From assembly GCA_947247005.1 (NCBI GenBank), contig OX365950.1, positions 8,196,720-8,260,719 of the forward strand: 64,000 nt of DNA, read 5' to 3'. The notes under the pieces were generated by a model. The model ran no database searches, was not told the DNA's origin, and saw nothing but the letters and a program-made list of their open reading frames with translations. The DNA comes from Spisula solida (lineage: Eukaryota; Mollusca; Bivalvia; Venerida; Mactridae). Both the position numbers and the translations under genes were made by a program. This document shows, one piece after another, positions 11,820 to 23,287 of this stretch (position 1 is the first letter of the stretch; every line of letters starts with the position of its first letter).

Positions 11820-14279
11820 ATGGAGTTTAATGTAGATGACACTTTCTTGAAAGCGTCGGGTGATAGTTGTGTTGATAAAGATGAACAAGTGAATGACCAT
11901 TACAACATGACAAACGTGTGCTCTCGTAATTCTGTTGAGAGCCTAGACAGTGAAAGTGAAACTAATGGTGGAAATAATGATTTGGCTAATGTAAGTGAAA
12001 CTGAGACTGAAGACCATTCACCTTTGTCAAAGAACGGAAGCGAGAACAGTGGTGGAGAAAGTTGTGAGAATTATGAATATGTGCGTGAAATGTCTGCGTT
12101 AGAGGCTGCTGTGAACACTTCTAAACAATTGATTGAAAAGCAAAGAGATGATGGTCAATTACAAACAGCTAATCACCAGACTGTGCCATCGACCGATGTT
12201 TCTAGTCTTAATATATATACGGAGATCAACGCAGATGATGTTGCTCCTATCGTCGAAAACGAGGTCAGCAAGATTGAAGACATTTGTGACAAAAGTAACA
12301 ACGAACCAAAATTGATCAAGTTTTGTGACATTTGTAGCTCTGAAAACATAGAGATGGGCGCAATTTCATTCTGTACCACATGCATGGAGTACCTTTGTGA
12401 AAACTGTCATAGATTTCATAGCAAGTGCAAAGCCACCAAAGATCATGAGGTGATTGTGGACAAAATACCTGATGACATTTCTGTGTTTAAATGGATGGCA
12501 AAAATCATGTCTTGCCCCCAACATCCAGAATATAAAGTATCTTACATATGTTATGATCATAAAATAAATGTGTGTTTGACTTGCCTGGTTGAAGATCACA
12601 GAAAATGTAGTAATACGCGGAAATTGGCGGATGTCGTGGCACGTGTTAAAGACAAAACCAAAGATACAACTGAAAACATTGATGCACACTTACAATCAGT
12701 TACTTCACATATTGCACAACGCAGGAAGAACATCGTAGACATTGTTATAGACAGAGATGACATTCTACATTCCATAAGTGATCAGGCTGATAATTTAATA
12801 GAAGTTATTTTGAGTTTGAAAATGAAGGCAGAACAAGAAGTACGTGAGATGGCTGAGACAGAAATAAAAGTCCTAAAGAAGGAAATCAACATATGCACAG
12901 AGCTCGAAGACGAAGAGGCTAGAGAGAAGAAAGTTATTGATGCCCTTGCTGGGGAAGGCTTTGGCTTTGACACAGATATACTGAGATATGTTATTTGGGG
13001 TAAAGTTCGTCAGCACAAGGAAGCTCTTTCTCAACTAAAAACCAAGTCAAAACATCTGCATTTCATTAAAAATCAAGATGCGATTATGACAGTATCCTTC
13101 GGTGACGTTACAGTCTTCAGTACGGATGATGCTTCTTCGGAACCACAGTTGGGAACGTCTGCGTCAGAAAGACCTAAAGATTTAGCAAATGGCGTTAATA
13201 AAAACATAGATGGACAAGATCAAAAGATACCCAGCATAGCAGCGAAATGTGATTCCGAGGAATTTGACAATTTATCCACAAATTCCAACCACAATGGCGT
13301 GTTAAAACCCGTGTTGGATTTCGGAAGACCGTTTCCAATGATGACCGCAGCCCAGAGTTTGCCTGAATTAAACAAAGTGGAACCATCATCTAAAAAAGTG
13401 AACTCTGTTTCAAAAGTGGACAAATTCACCGTAAGACTTGTTGCAGACACACGACAGTGCTGTATTTCCAAGTGCGTCGTTCTCAAAAGTGGTTCAGTAG
13501 CTCTCCTTGATTCTGCTAACCAGAAGTTGAAGAAATTTGATCAAACATTTCAGAAATGCTCTTATTTGATTCTTGAAGGACATGTTGATGATATTTGCAA
13601 CCCAAAAGGTGAAGAAGTAGCTATTCTATATGATAGCTTGCACAAACTTGTGGTCAGAATTTTGACTGGAAGTGCAAGTGGAACGATAATAACAATACAA
13701 CTGCCTCGTGACCAACATTTTAAAAGCATTGCTGCAGATAAAAAAACTGAACGATTTGCTTTGGTTTACGAAACAAAGTTTGGTGCGCATCCAAAAACGT
13801 ACTATCACATACAACTACGAAGCTACACTGGTGATGTGTTGTGCGACTTCGACATGGAAAGTTTGATTGGATTCGACATTGAAGTGCCATTGAATTCGGA
13901 AAACTTCGGAATATGTTACTCACCAAAAGGACTTATCATAATTGGTGATGGACTTGGTATCAGGTACATACCAGCTCAAGGCTCCAATAAAGAATTGGTC
14001 TTATTAAAGTCGAAAGTGCTTTATCCTTGTAATGATAAGGAAATGCAAGGTATGACAAATCGTACTTGTGACATTAAGGGAAATATCTACACTTGTTCAT
14101 CCAGTTCTGGGGGTGTGATTGTTCAATACAATCGTACAAAAAACCACCGACCTACAATAATGCTCTCCGGTATTCCCAGACCGTTGTGTGTAGACTTTAT
14201 TAGCGACAAAAAACTTGTTGTTGGTTGCAAAAATGATGATTCTGTTCAAGTGTACACATTGAAAAACAGCCTTAAGTAA
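11820..14279 (+). CDS. TRIM-like protein: two B-boxes, coiled coil, C-terminal propeller-like domain, no RING
   Basis: The protein is 819 aa from ATG 11820. An in-frame ATG lies 33 bp upstream (11787), but the paralogue's N-terminus aligns at 11820 (MEFNVDDTFL), which favours that start. Residues 1-165 are acidic and Ser/Asn-rich, probably disordered. Residues 169-209 form a B-box1-like zinc finger (paired Cys 169/172, 185/188, 193/196, then His). Residues 232-263 form B-box2 (CPQH, CYDH, CLTCLVEDH). Residues about 274-380 are a charged coiled coil. A Ser-rich linker follows, then about 540-819 with repeated K-x-GSVALLDSAN- and GEEVAILYDS-like strands that fit an NHL-type beta-propeller. In this family the coiled coil dimerises and the C-terminal domain binds targets. 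Without a RING, ligase activity is not expected from this chain alone. The coding part is one uninterrupted exon. A tandem paralogue with the same orientation sits 5.3 kb upstream. Confidence 0.92.
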   Translation: MEFNVDDTFLKASGDSCVDKDEQVNDHYNMTNVCSRNSVESLDSESETNGGNNDLANVSETETEDHSPLSKNGSENSGGESCENYEYVREMSALEAAVNTSKQLIEKQRDDGQLQTANHQTVPSTDVSSLNIYTEINADDVAPIVENEVSKIEDICDKSNNEPKLIKFCDICSSENIEMGAISFCTTCMEYLCENCHRFHSKCKATKDHEVIVDKIPDDISVFKWMAKIMSCPQHPEYKVSYICYDHKINVCLTCLVEDHRKCSNTRKLADVVARVKDKTKDTTENIDAHLQSVTSHIAQRRKNIVDIVIDRDDILHSISDQADNLIEVILSLKMKAEQEVREMAETEIKVLKKEINICTELEDEEAREKKVIDALAGEGFGFDTDILRYVIWGKVRQHKEALSQLKTKSKHLHFIKNQDAIMTVSFGDVTVFSTDDASSEPQLGTSASERPKDLANGVNKNIDGQDQKIPSIAAKCDSEEFDNLSTNSNHNGVLKPVLDFGRPFPMMTAAQSLPELNKVEPSSKKVNSVSKVDKFTVRLVADTRQCCISKCVVLKSGSVALLDSANQKLKKFDQTFQKCSYLILEGHVDDICNPKGEEVAILYDSLHKLVVRILTGSASGTIITIQLPRDQHFKSIAADKKTERFALVYETKFGAHPKTYYHIQLRSYTGDVLCDFDMESLIGFDIEVPLNSENFGICYSPKGLIIIGDGLGIRYIPAQGSNKELVLLKSKVLYPCNDKEMQGMTNRTCDIKGNIYTCSSSSGGVIVQYNRTKNHRPTIMLSGIPRPLCVDFISDKKLVVGCKNDDSVQVYTLKNSLK

Positions 14280-14527
14280 ATAAGGTGTTACAGTTTGTGT
14301 TAAGTTATGAATGCATATTTGTATTCCATACCAGTTAAGATAAACACAAATAGAGTGAGAATGTGGACATGCATGTTGAATTTCTGAATCCTGTATTCCT
14401 AATGATGTCGTTATTTAATGTTTCTATTAGTACTCACAAGTGCATTTATTATTGCGTACAATATTGATTAGGACCGACTATGTTTTGTACAGTATAATAT
14501 CATAAGCGTTTGGATTGGTTACTTTTA
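14280..14527. other. 3' flank of the TRIM-like gene
   Basis: Presumed 3' UTR and spacer. No canonical AATAAA was found in this short stretch. Confidence 0.4.
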
Positions 14528-15230
14528 AGCTCCACTATTCGTAGAATAAGTGGAGCTATTGCAGTCACCCGAGCGTCGGCGACGGCGTAGGCGTAATACT
14601 TATGTTAAAGTTTAGGTACAGGTTTTTTAACCTCTTATATTTTCAAAGTCCTTTGAGATATTGCTTTCATACTTTGCATACTTGTTCGCCATCATGACTC
14701 CAACCTGTTTGCAGGGGTAGGTTACTCTATCAGGCATTTTGCTGAAATTATGCCCCCTTTTTCTACTTAGTACAAATGTTAAAGTTCAGGTACAGGTTTT
14801 TTAACCACTTATATCTTCAAAGTGCTTTGGCATATTGCTTTGATACTTTGCATACTTCTTCACCATCATGACCTCAACACCTACACAGGGATAGGTAACC
14901 CTATCAAGTATTTTAGCGAAACTATGCCCCCTTTTTCAACTAAGTGCAAATGTTAAAGTTTATGCACAGGTTTTTTCATCTCTAATATTTTCAAAGTGCA
15001 TTCACATATTGCTTTGCATACTTGTTCACAAAGTTGACTCCAACCCCTACACAGGGAAGGAAACTCTTATCAAGCATTTTGTTGGAATTATGCCCCCTTA
15101 TGGACTTTAATGATCCAGTAGGTAACTGCCCTGCATTTTGTCCAAATCATCTACCCTTTTCGACTTAGAAACCCCAGCCTCTACACAGCGGAGGGGGATG
15201 CTGCTGATATGAAGCATTTTGTTTTGAATA
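14528..15230 (+). repeat. hairpin-headed tandem array, family D
   Basis: It begins with the hairpin AGCTCCACTATTC / GAATAAGTGGAGCT. Units carry TTAAAGTTTAGGTACAGGTT, ATATTGCTTTGATACTTTGC, a CATCATGACTCCAACCCCTAC word and ATTATGCCCCCTTTTT-like words, spaced about 180 bp. Diverged copies of the same family lie on the opposite strand at about 51100-51190 and 52090-52480. Confidence 0.75.
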
Positions 15231-16048
15231 TATAATAATAATACTATCCTAGCATGGCATTGCGAATGGTGGAGCGCGCTGTTCGTGTACAGCTCTTGGT
15301 TATAGTTTATTTATGTGTTATGACTTGTTACATTTTGGCGGTAAGTTTTCAGACTGGTAACACATTAATATATTGTGTGTTTAGAGTGTACATAATGTGT
15401 TTTAAGACTGGTCCCATAGTTGTTCATGTGTTAGGGCTGGTTACGCTTTTGTACATTTATGCATTTGGATTCCTTACTGTTTGTTTATTATGAATTTGTT
15501 TGTATACCTTTATAAAATGTGTTTGTACTGGTTACTTTTGTGCATTATGTTTTTGGTAGTGTGCATTTCAAATTTGGACTGGTTATGCATTTGTACATAA
15601 TATGCTTGTGTTGGTTATTATTGTACACATTATTATTGTGTTCATTATTGGTTTGTACTTTCTGGAAATACCAGTATTGTGCATCATTGATAGTGTCTTG
15701 AATTTCATTAGTTTTTCGTTTTAATTGATAGTCTTGTTTATCATTTAACAGGCCTTTCGATGAGGTGATTTATTATTTCAGATTAGTTAATTCGGTAGGT
15801 GGTTGCCAATATTACTGGGCTGCTCATATTTATAAAAGTATTTCAGCTGAGCTCATTAAATTTGCCAGAATGTGATGCTCCGCATCCAAAGTGTTGTACC
15901 TGAAAGAGTTTGCTTTTGCTGGACACAAGTTTAGACAGTGTTTTGGTATACGTACATTGTATGAATCCTGTATTTTTTCGTTGTTTGACATGTAGTGCCT
16001 TATACAAAACCTTGATGTCTATGTTTCTTGTATAATATGCATACTTAT
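15231..16048. other. intergenic, TG-rich degenerate repeats
   Basis: About 15345-15620 holds loosely spaced (A/G)CTGGTTA and TTTGTRCATTATG words, a degenerate tandem structure that keeps hydrophobic open frames. These frames have no recognisable domain and are not called genes. Confidence 0.4.
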
Positions 16049-16671
16049 ATATCCTTTCCGCTACCACGATTTTTTGGGGGATTATGAGAAATTCATATGG
16101 TCCCTATACCCCGTCCCTGAGACACTATTGACTTGCAGCACTGATAAAAACTCGATACATCCGGATGCTACATCCGGATGCTACACACCTACCCTAAACC
16201 GAAAGTAGAAAAAAATGTCAATATTTCGACTAAAGGTCACCGGAAATGACGATGTGACGGTGACCCTTGCGCGAAAAACTTTTTTTTTTTAGCTTGACAG
16301 GCCTACTTTGTGGCCCCTTTAGGGCATTGTTCCTGACCCCTTTGTCTAGCCTTATATTCCTGCTATAGAAAAATAAAAACGTTTTGGCGCTAAATGTTAA
16401 TGCAATTCCACAGGGAATCGTACCGCAATGGCGGGTAGGACCAGTAATTTCAGTTTTGTAAAATCTACGTTCAAAGCCCTCTTTAAAGGGGTCTAGCGGG
16501 TCCAAAAACCTGTGCACGACCCTGGGCCCGTAATATCCTGTAGTCTGTGATGCCTGTGTACCCATGAGAGCAAAATTCCCGAATTTGGGCATTTAGGTCG
16601 AAAACTACGGAAGGCCGAAATGGCCATCTCGGCGAGTCTGCATAAGTACGCTATGGTAGCGGAAAGGATAT
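16049..16671 (-). mobile_element. ~620 bp TIR element, copy 1
   Basis: The terminal inverted repeats begin ATATCCTTTCCGCTACCA on each side. The second copy (24115-24738) is nearly identical and in opposite orientation. Read on the minus strand it contains an open frame (16230-16592) beginning MPKFGNFALMGTQASQ that is shared with copy 2, followed by an A-tract inside the element. A small CATCCGGATGCTA duplication (about 16160-16190) is private to this copy. No transposase motif, and the target duplication could not be resolved. It is a MITE-sized non-autonomous DNA transposon or a small uncharacterised element. Confidence 0.8.
16230..16592 (-). CDS. unknown 120-aa reading frame inside the TIR element
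   Basis: It begins MPKFGNFALMGTQASQ and continues through FLDPLDPFKEGFERRFYKTE and IPCGIALTFSAKTFLF to a Lys/Arg-rich end. The same frame is open in copy 2 (24194-24619) until the variable A-tract, where the C-termini differ. No family recognised. The two copies are so similar that shared openness is weak evidence of selection; it may be fortuitous. Confidence 0.25.
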   Translation of the reverse strand: MPKFGNFALMGTQASQTTGYYGPRVVHRFLDPLDPFKEGFERRFYKTEITGPTRHCGTIPCGIALTFSAKTFLFFYSRNIRLDKGVRNNALKGPQSRPVKLKKKSFSRKGHRHIVISGDL

Positions 16672-18295
16672 GGACTAGACTTAAGAATGCTCCTCTCAGT
16701 GTTGTCTGTCTAGGGCCTAAAGATAATGCAAATGGCATATTACATTTAACTAATTTTCGTCACTTTTTTGTATGCTATTGATGTCTGTTCATTATTAGGT
16801 TATTGAATGGTTCAAAGTTGTTTAAATTGTATGTATGTTGATTTTTGTTCTTAAATTGTGTGCAAGAAATTGATTCTAATTAATACACATACTTACTTTC
16901 ACTTATATTGTGTTCGGTTATTTATATTATGATCAGCATGATGCATTATAAGTGTTTTTGCAACTCGTACAATACATCTAGCTGTCGTCACTGTCAGGTT
17001 GTCTGTCCCTGCGTTATATAATACGTAATCGTACATATGTCGTGCCAACAAGAGACCACGCTCATATATATAATATATAGTATCTTAGTAGAAAACTGAA
17101 ATATTTTCCTTAAGCGTATTTATTAGCTGAACAAAAACATCGAGATTTGAAGAGATTGACAATCATTTCGGAAAACATGGTCAAGTCGTTCTTCTATTTA
17201 CTCGAAAATGTGCTGAACATTTATATATTGCTTAACATATTATTAAAGGGGCATGCCCAGAAACTGGAGTGTCTTGGTTTGCATATTTTATGAAGGTAGT
17301 TGGACCGCTATTGAGTTGTCCACTACTTTCACAAATTCAAGTGAACAGTGCAGCTGTGTGCGCTGCTGTTCTGGTGTTGATCAACTAATCGTGTGTATTG
17401 CTGGACGTTTAAACTGTACGTCCGCAGTTGCAAGTACAATAAATGTTCCGAGATCACAAAGCCGGCTGTAGTTTACTAATTTTAATGAGTCGTAACAATA
17501 ACAATCACAAAGTTTATATTCACAGAGTTCAGATATATATCACAAAGATATTAATTATTTCACTGAGTCACAAAGTAATCAAATTAAATCAAATGCACAA
17601 AGTCTATGCTTCACAAAGATACTGTAGTACGTATTATCAAATTATGTCTTATGTTAAGTTCTTAAGTTCTGTATGTTATATCTTATGTCTAAAGTTAAGT
17701 CCATGTTAAAAGGTTACCCTTAACTCTAGCAGACAGAGTAATTCACTCAATCTGAGAAGCCAATCAAGTTACTTAAACCAAACATATCAGACTAAATATG
17801 TAAAGTATTTCACACCTATGATAATTCAATTAAAACTTGAAATAAAAGTATGATAACCATTAAAGAAATAATAACAAACAATCACAAACTAGATTGACTT
17901 AATCACCTGATTCACTAAGAACAATGCAAGATTATATACTTAGAAAGAAGTCCTATGAAAATGCATGAAGACATATGAAGACACACTGAGGCTAAATTAC
18001 TAAAATAGGATAATAATCAGTTTATAAATGGAATGAATGTATATTAATAAATTGGTAATCTGAGTTTGAATAGACAAATCAACATTTTTTAAAGCCATAC
18101 AAAATAGGGTGAAATTGTAATCATAATACATACAACAAAATTGCGTTTATCACTTGTAAAACCAACTATTACCGAAAAGTCAAAGAAGAATTTGACTTAA
18201 AAATTTACTTTATAACGCGCGCTTCGTTATTTTGTATATCGATTTGAATAAAAGATTGTCGACAACGATATTTCGTTATTCTTGAAATGCTTTTT
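16672..18295. other. intergenic AT-rich DNA
   Basis: About 17450-17620 shows repeated CACAAAG words at irregular spacing. No gene, RNA or ordered repeat is supported. Confidence 0.4.
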
Positions 18296-19525
18296 AGCTC
18301 ACCTACCACAAAGTGGCAAGGTGAGCTTTTGTGATTGTTTTTTGTCCGTCGTCTGTCTGTAAGACAATTCACCGTTAACACTCTAGCACTTTCAATTTTG
18401 CTTCACCAAACTTGGTCAGTAGTTGTATCTCAATGAAATCTAGGTCAAATTCGAAGTTGGGTCATTTGGGGTCAAAAACTAGGTCAAAAGGTCAAATAAT
18501 AGCAAAACCTTTTAACACTCTAGACGTTACATTCTTGCTGTGATCTTCACCAAACTTGGTCAGTAGTTGTATCTCAATGAAATCTAGGTCAAGTTCGAAG
18601 TTTGGTCAAAATGTTTATCCTGGTGACCTTAAATACAAGTTCGAAGTTGGGTCATGTGGGGTCAAAAACTAGGTCAAAAGGTCAAATAATAGCAAAACCT
18701 TTTAACACTCTAGAGGTTACATTTTTGCTTTGATCTTTACAAAACTTAGTCAGTAGTTGTATCTCAATGAAATCTAGGTCAAGTTCGAAGTTGGGTCATG
18801 TGGGGTCAAAAGCTAGGTCAAAGGGTCAAATAATAGCAAAACCTTGTTAACACTCTGGTGGCCACATTTTTGCTTTAATATTCATGAAGTGTGGTCAAAA
18901 TGTCTATCTTGGTGACCTTAAGGTCAGGTTCGAAGTTGGGTAATGTGGGGTCAAAAACTAGGTCAAATAATAAAAAACCTTGTTAACACTCTAGGGGCCA
19001 CAATTTTTGCTTTGATCTTCACCAAACTTGGTCAGTAGTTGTATCTTAATGAAATCTAGGCCAAGTGTGAAGTTGGGTCATGTGGTGTCAAAAACTAGGC
19101 AAAAGGTAAAATAATAGCAAAACCTTGTTAACACTCTGGAGGTCACATTTTTGCTTTGGTCATCACTAAACTTGGTCAGTAGTTGTATCTCAATCAATTC
19201 TAGGTCAAGTTTGAAGTTGGGTGATGTGGGGTCATAAACTAGGTCAAATAATAGAAAAACCTTATTAACACTCTTAAGGCCAACTTTGGTCAAAATGACT
19301 ATCTTGATTACCTTAAGGTCACATTTGAAGTTGGGTCATGTGGGTCAAAAACTATGTCAATATGTCAAATAATAGCAAAACCTTTTTTTACACTCTGGAG
19401 ACCTCAGTTTTGCTTAAACCTTCATCAAGTTTAGTCAATATGTTTATCTTGATGACCTTAAGGTCAAGTTTAAAGGTTGGCCATGTTTAGCAGGTGAGCG
19501 CCCCAGGATCTATGATCCTCTTGTT
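18296..19525 (+). repeat. hairpin-headed ~136-145 bp tandem array, family A, copy 2
   Basis: The head hairpin (AGCTCACCTACCACAAAGTG...GGTGAGCT), GTCCGTCGTCTGTCTG run, unit body and terminal GGTGAGCGCCCC...GATCCTCTTGTTT match copy 1 at 588-1634. The marker AACACTCT recurs at 18377, 18513, 18704, 18849, 18985 and 19130, with one expanded interval. Units carry AGGTCAAAAGGTCA (18481-18494, 18671-18684). Full-length 5' and 3' ends in two copies define the element's boundaries. Confidence 0.82.
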
Positions 19526-19734
19526 TAATGGCGGGATATTTCGTAACTTTTTACAGGGTTTTCATTATTTAACTTCGGTATTAAAATGATACCAATTTGA
19601 TAGCTATTAGAGACACTTCAGTTCCATGACATGTCCCTTTTATTATATGAAGCTGGATGGGTATCTTCGCCGTCAAATGGGGGCGTTGAAATATTCTGAT
19701 GTGATGATCAACAGCGCATTGCGACTCACATTAT

Positions 19735-20050
19735 TATCCCCCCCCCCCTAATTTTTGATAAGGGGGTTTATTGCTTTGTACCTGTCGGTCGGTCGGTTGG
19801 TCAAAATGGTTTCCGTTCAATAAGTCAAGAGCGTATTGCCCTAGGTTCTTCAAACTTTACATTGATGTTGGTCATCAACAGTCGATGACCCCTAATGATT
19901 TTGAGGTCAAAGGTCAGTCACTGTGACCACCATTTCTGACTATTCAAACGGTTTCCGTTCAATAACTGTAGAATGATTTGCCCTAGGACCTTCAAACTTG
20001 ACATGGAGGTTGGTCAACAGTGACATTGATCTTTTTTTACTAATTGGCTG
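19735..20050 (+). repeat. hairpin-headed array element, family E (about 1.5 units)
   Basis: A run of 11 C followed by TAATTTTTGATAAGGGGG makes the head hairpin. Then come GTCGGTCGGTCGGTTGG and partial units with GGTTTCCGTTCAATAA, GCCCTAGG and TTCAAACTT words repeated about 130 bp apart. It contains AGGTCAAAGGTCA at 19904-19916. Confidence 0.7.
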
Positions 20051-20263
20051 CCATGGAGGCATGTGTACGTGTTTTACAAAAATATCTGGTATTGTTAGCA
20101 TCACAAGCATATTACCTGGATGGTCTTAACATATGAAGACATGGGACTTTTTCAACACGATTTTACATCACTTTTAAACAAGTCATATACAGTGGAGTGT
20201 TGACCTAACCAGTTTGCCCGGAAGTACATCATCACGGTTACAAACAATATAACCTCGCTCTAC

Positions 20264-20739
20264 TACAAGTAACTGACAACGTGATACATGTGGATGACAT
20301 GACTAACCTGTCCAACCCTGGTATAGGACTCGGATAGTCTACTGCAAGCAACTGACAACGTGATACACGTGGGTGACATGACTAACCTGTCCAACCCTGG
20401 TATAGGACTCGGATAGTCTACTGCAAGCAACTGACAACGTGATACACGTGGATGACATGACTAACCTGTCCAACCCTGGTATAGGACTCGGATAGTCTAC
20501 TGCAAGCAACTGACAACGTGATACACGTGGATGACATGACTAACCTGTCCAACCCTGGTATAGGACTCGGATAGTCTACTGCAAGCAACTGACAACGTGA
20601 TACATGTGGATGACATGACTAACCTGTCCAACCCTGGTATAGGACTCGGATAGTCTACTGCAAGCAACTGACAACGTGATACACGTGGATGACATGACTA
20701 ACCTGTCCAACCCTGGTATAGGACTCGGATAGTCTACTG
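20264..20739. repeat. 79 bp tandem repeat, six copies
   Basis: GTGATACA(C/T)GTGGATGACATG recurs at 20281, 20360, 20439, 20518, 20597 and 20676, exactly 79 bp apart, with only one or two substitutions per unit. Each unit holds a CACGTG or CATGTG E-box. The homogeneity implies recent expansion. The minus-strand open frame over it is a by-product of the periodicity. Confidence 0.95.
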
Positions 20740-21791
20740 ATAACATACTGACTATACTTAGTGGTATGTATTGGCGAATATCATGTCTCCATTTGTAAAT
20801 GAACTTTTCAGTTGCTATATAGCAAGAACAATATCGTGATGGTTTGTACACAGTCATGTAATTAATTCTAGCAAAGCTGGCTTGGTCTGGTCAACTGCTT
20901 GTCTGCTCCACTATCAATCTGGTTAGCAAAAGCCTGTCGTTTATACAGTGTGTATACAAATGTATATGACTTGAAAAGAAATTCGGAGTCATAATAAAAA
21001 AAATCCGTGTTGCCTGAGAGACTGATTACACTCCATGAGCGGACACACAGTGCCTAACGTCTGGAACAACTAGTACTAGGGTGAACATGTTTCATTAATA
21101 TGTCACTACTTAAGTGTGATCAGCTCGAGTTAAGTGTATAAAACCGACATTTTATATCTGAAGAAAAAAAAAACATTAAACAAATCAAATACACGAAACA
21201 TATTCAAATTGACATAGCTTATCAAGAGACACGTCACAAGTCAGATAACAGCATTCACTATATACATTGTACATAAATGATAACCATGAATACTCGAGCG
21301 GTATGTAGTACAACGTCCTCAATTTATTTAAAATGCTTTAAATATTATTAGGTTCTACTTAAAATATCAGTTTTGAAAACAAATATAACTGCAGTGCAGT
21401 CCATTTATTCAGGTCTGTCACTTGTATGCAAACATTGTAATATCACAACGTTGTACATAGTTTTATTGTTTTAAACATTCTAATAGGGGGAAAAGGCAGT
21501 GAAATCCAATACTTTATTCACTAAGCCACATACTAATAAATATACATGTAATATCTAATAAAATAAGACATTAGTAAGATAAACAGCAATGTTTAGCTAC
21601 ACAATGTTATGTAAACAAATGGTTGACCTGAATAATCAATTTATACCTCCGTTAAACTATGATACAAAGCACATACATAACAAACACAATGGTATCATAT
21701 TTAAATACGATAACATCGAGTTTCAGTCTGTATATATATAACATATCGTAAACCAAATATACGGTTCTCACGCTGATACTAGCTCAGATAA
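20740..21791. other. intergenic DNA, nothing recognised
   Basis: AT-rich sequence with no supported gene or repeat. Confidence 0.4.
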
Positions 21792-22157
21792 TAGAGAGGT
21801 TGCGAAAATCAACGTGTAACGGGGACGTGTACGTGAATACTGTTTTGCGGTATTTCGTCATTCAGGTATGTGTAGTTTCTACAAGTAACGGACGTGTAAT
21901 AGACGAAAATATAATGTGTACTATGTCACACAGGTATGCGTATGCACGGGAATCACAATATTTCATCGCCCGTGGTGTCATTGAGCTTATGTAAACACTC
22001 ATTATCGATCCACGAAGAAATCGTGTTACAACTGCCCTGTGATTATACACGCACACGTTGGGTTTCGCAAGCCAATTTTAATTGCGACGTGTATGTATAC
22101 ACGTACGGGTAGCTACACGTGCACGTAGTCGTACACGTTCGCATCGCAACCTCTCTA
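21792..22157. mobile_element. MITE-like TIR element
   Basis: The ends are inverted (TAGAGAGGTTGCGA at 21792-21805 and its complement at 22144-22157), followed by a second matched block AACGTGTA on each side. The interior is rich in ACGTGT words. The target duplication is not resolved. No coding capacity. Confidence 0.7.
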
Positions 22158-22374
22158 ATTATTTAATGGTTACAGAAAGTGATACATTATATTGTTTTAC
22201 GGACATGACTGAATTAATTGTGCAGCAATCATTAGCAAATAAAAACATCTTGAGAGGGAAGTTAAACATTTCACCGCCACTGACTTCAGTTTAACTGAAG
22301 ATACTATTGTCAAGCACTTCCGTGTTTTAAAACTATCGTGCTTGTCAATCTTCGTTGGTCATTAAATACGCGTA

Positions 22375-22556
22375 CATTCAGGTCTCGATATAACGACATC
22401 CATTATTCTGACAAACTCATATACTGGCATCATTCTATATTTGGACAAATTCTCCAAAATGCTCTTCGTAACAATTCAGTATACATGTTCTGACATATTC
22501 ATTATAACGACATTTTTCTTTGGAACAAACAGCGTCGTTGTATCGAGACTTGACTG
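22375..22556. mobile_element. pogo/Tigger-like MITE
   Basis: The ends CATTCAGGTCTCGATATAAC (left) and, on the other strand, CAGTCAAGTCTCGATACAAC (right) match the pogo-type terminal pattern. TA lies on both sides (22373-22374, 22557-22558). At 182 bp it is non-autonomous. Confidence 0.8.
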
Positions 22557-22835
22557 TACTTGATTGGTTCGCGCTTTCCAGTACGTATGAAGGACATGTA
22601 CAATTATCTTGCTTAGATAAGAACGAAAATATCAAAACCGCATGTTCAGTTCGAGGGATTTTGAGGAATGTCGTCTAATTATCATCAATTTCTGGATTTT
22701 AAGTGCTTAACTAACATGGACACTTTGGATAAATGGCATCTCCTAAACCATTATATGGATTTTGAACGAACTTAACTGGAATTGTCACTATTTCGGTAAT
22801 CTTCAGATAAAAGTTAAATTACCAGTTTCTAGGAC

Positions 22836-23287
22836 CACTTTCAGCAGTTCATCCGTTCAGCCAGCCTTTATCAATTAACATCCCCTGGTCATTTGACTCC
22901 CTAAGGGAGACTATTTCTCTCCGGTTTTTTGGGACGTCACGCAACACCTGGAGAAGAAATGTAGAGACTGAAATGAAAGGAAGTTTGAAAACCCTGGAAC
23001 GAACCGCAACCAACGGAGTCAGACGAAGGGAATTCGTCAATGGCCTATGCTCCCCGGAGGAGCCATATGCCTAAGTAATGAGGTTTGTATGCAGCCAACA
23101 TCGAGATATGGCGTTCAGGAATATCGACCATGTACAAACACCGGTAACAACTCACACTTTGGTCGAGCGGAACATTGTAGATTATTATAGATAAATTATG
23201 CAGAGGTTCAGACGGGGATCGAATCCGGGACCTCTAAATCCCGAAGCCCCTCTGTGCATTCGCTCCCTACTAGATGGTAGTATCGAG
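22836..23287 (-). mobile_element. tRNA-headed SINE, minus strand, with internal insertion
   Basis: Read on the minus strand it aligns along its length with the SINE at 43610-43951: a tRNA-like head with B-box GGATTCGATCC (about 23215-23225), the middle block CTCGACCAAAGTGTGA and TCGATATTCCTG, and the tail ending CTTTCAGCAGTTCATCCGTT in plus orientation. An extra ~120 bp (about 22955-23090) relative to the other copy suggests a nested insertion or subfamily difference. Confidence 0.75.

Noticed and set aside
12133..13926. Several minus-strand and out-of-frame reading frames over the TRIM-like gene
   Set aside because: Shadows of the 819-aa coding frame.
20576..20857. 93-codon minus-strand open frame with periodic peptide
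   Set aside because: It is the translation of the 79 bp tandem array and has no independent coding evidence.
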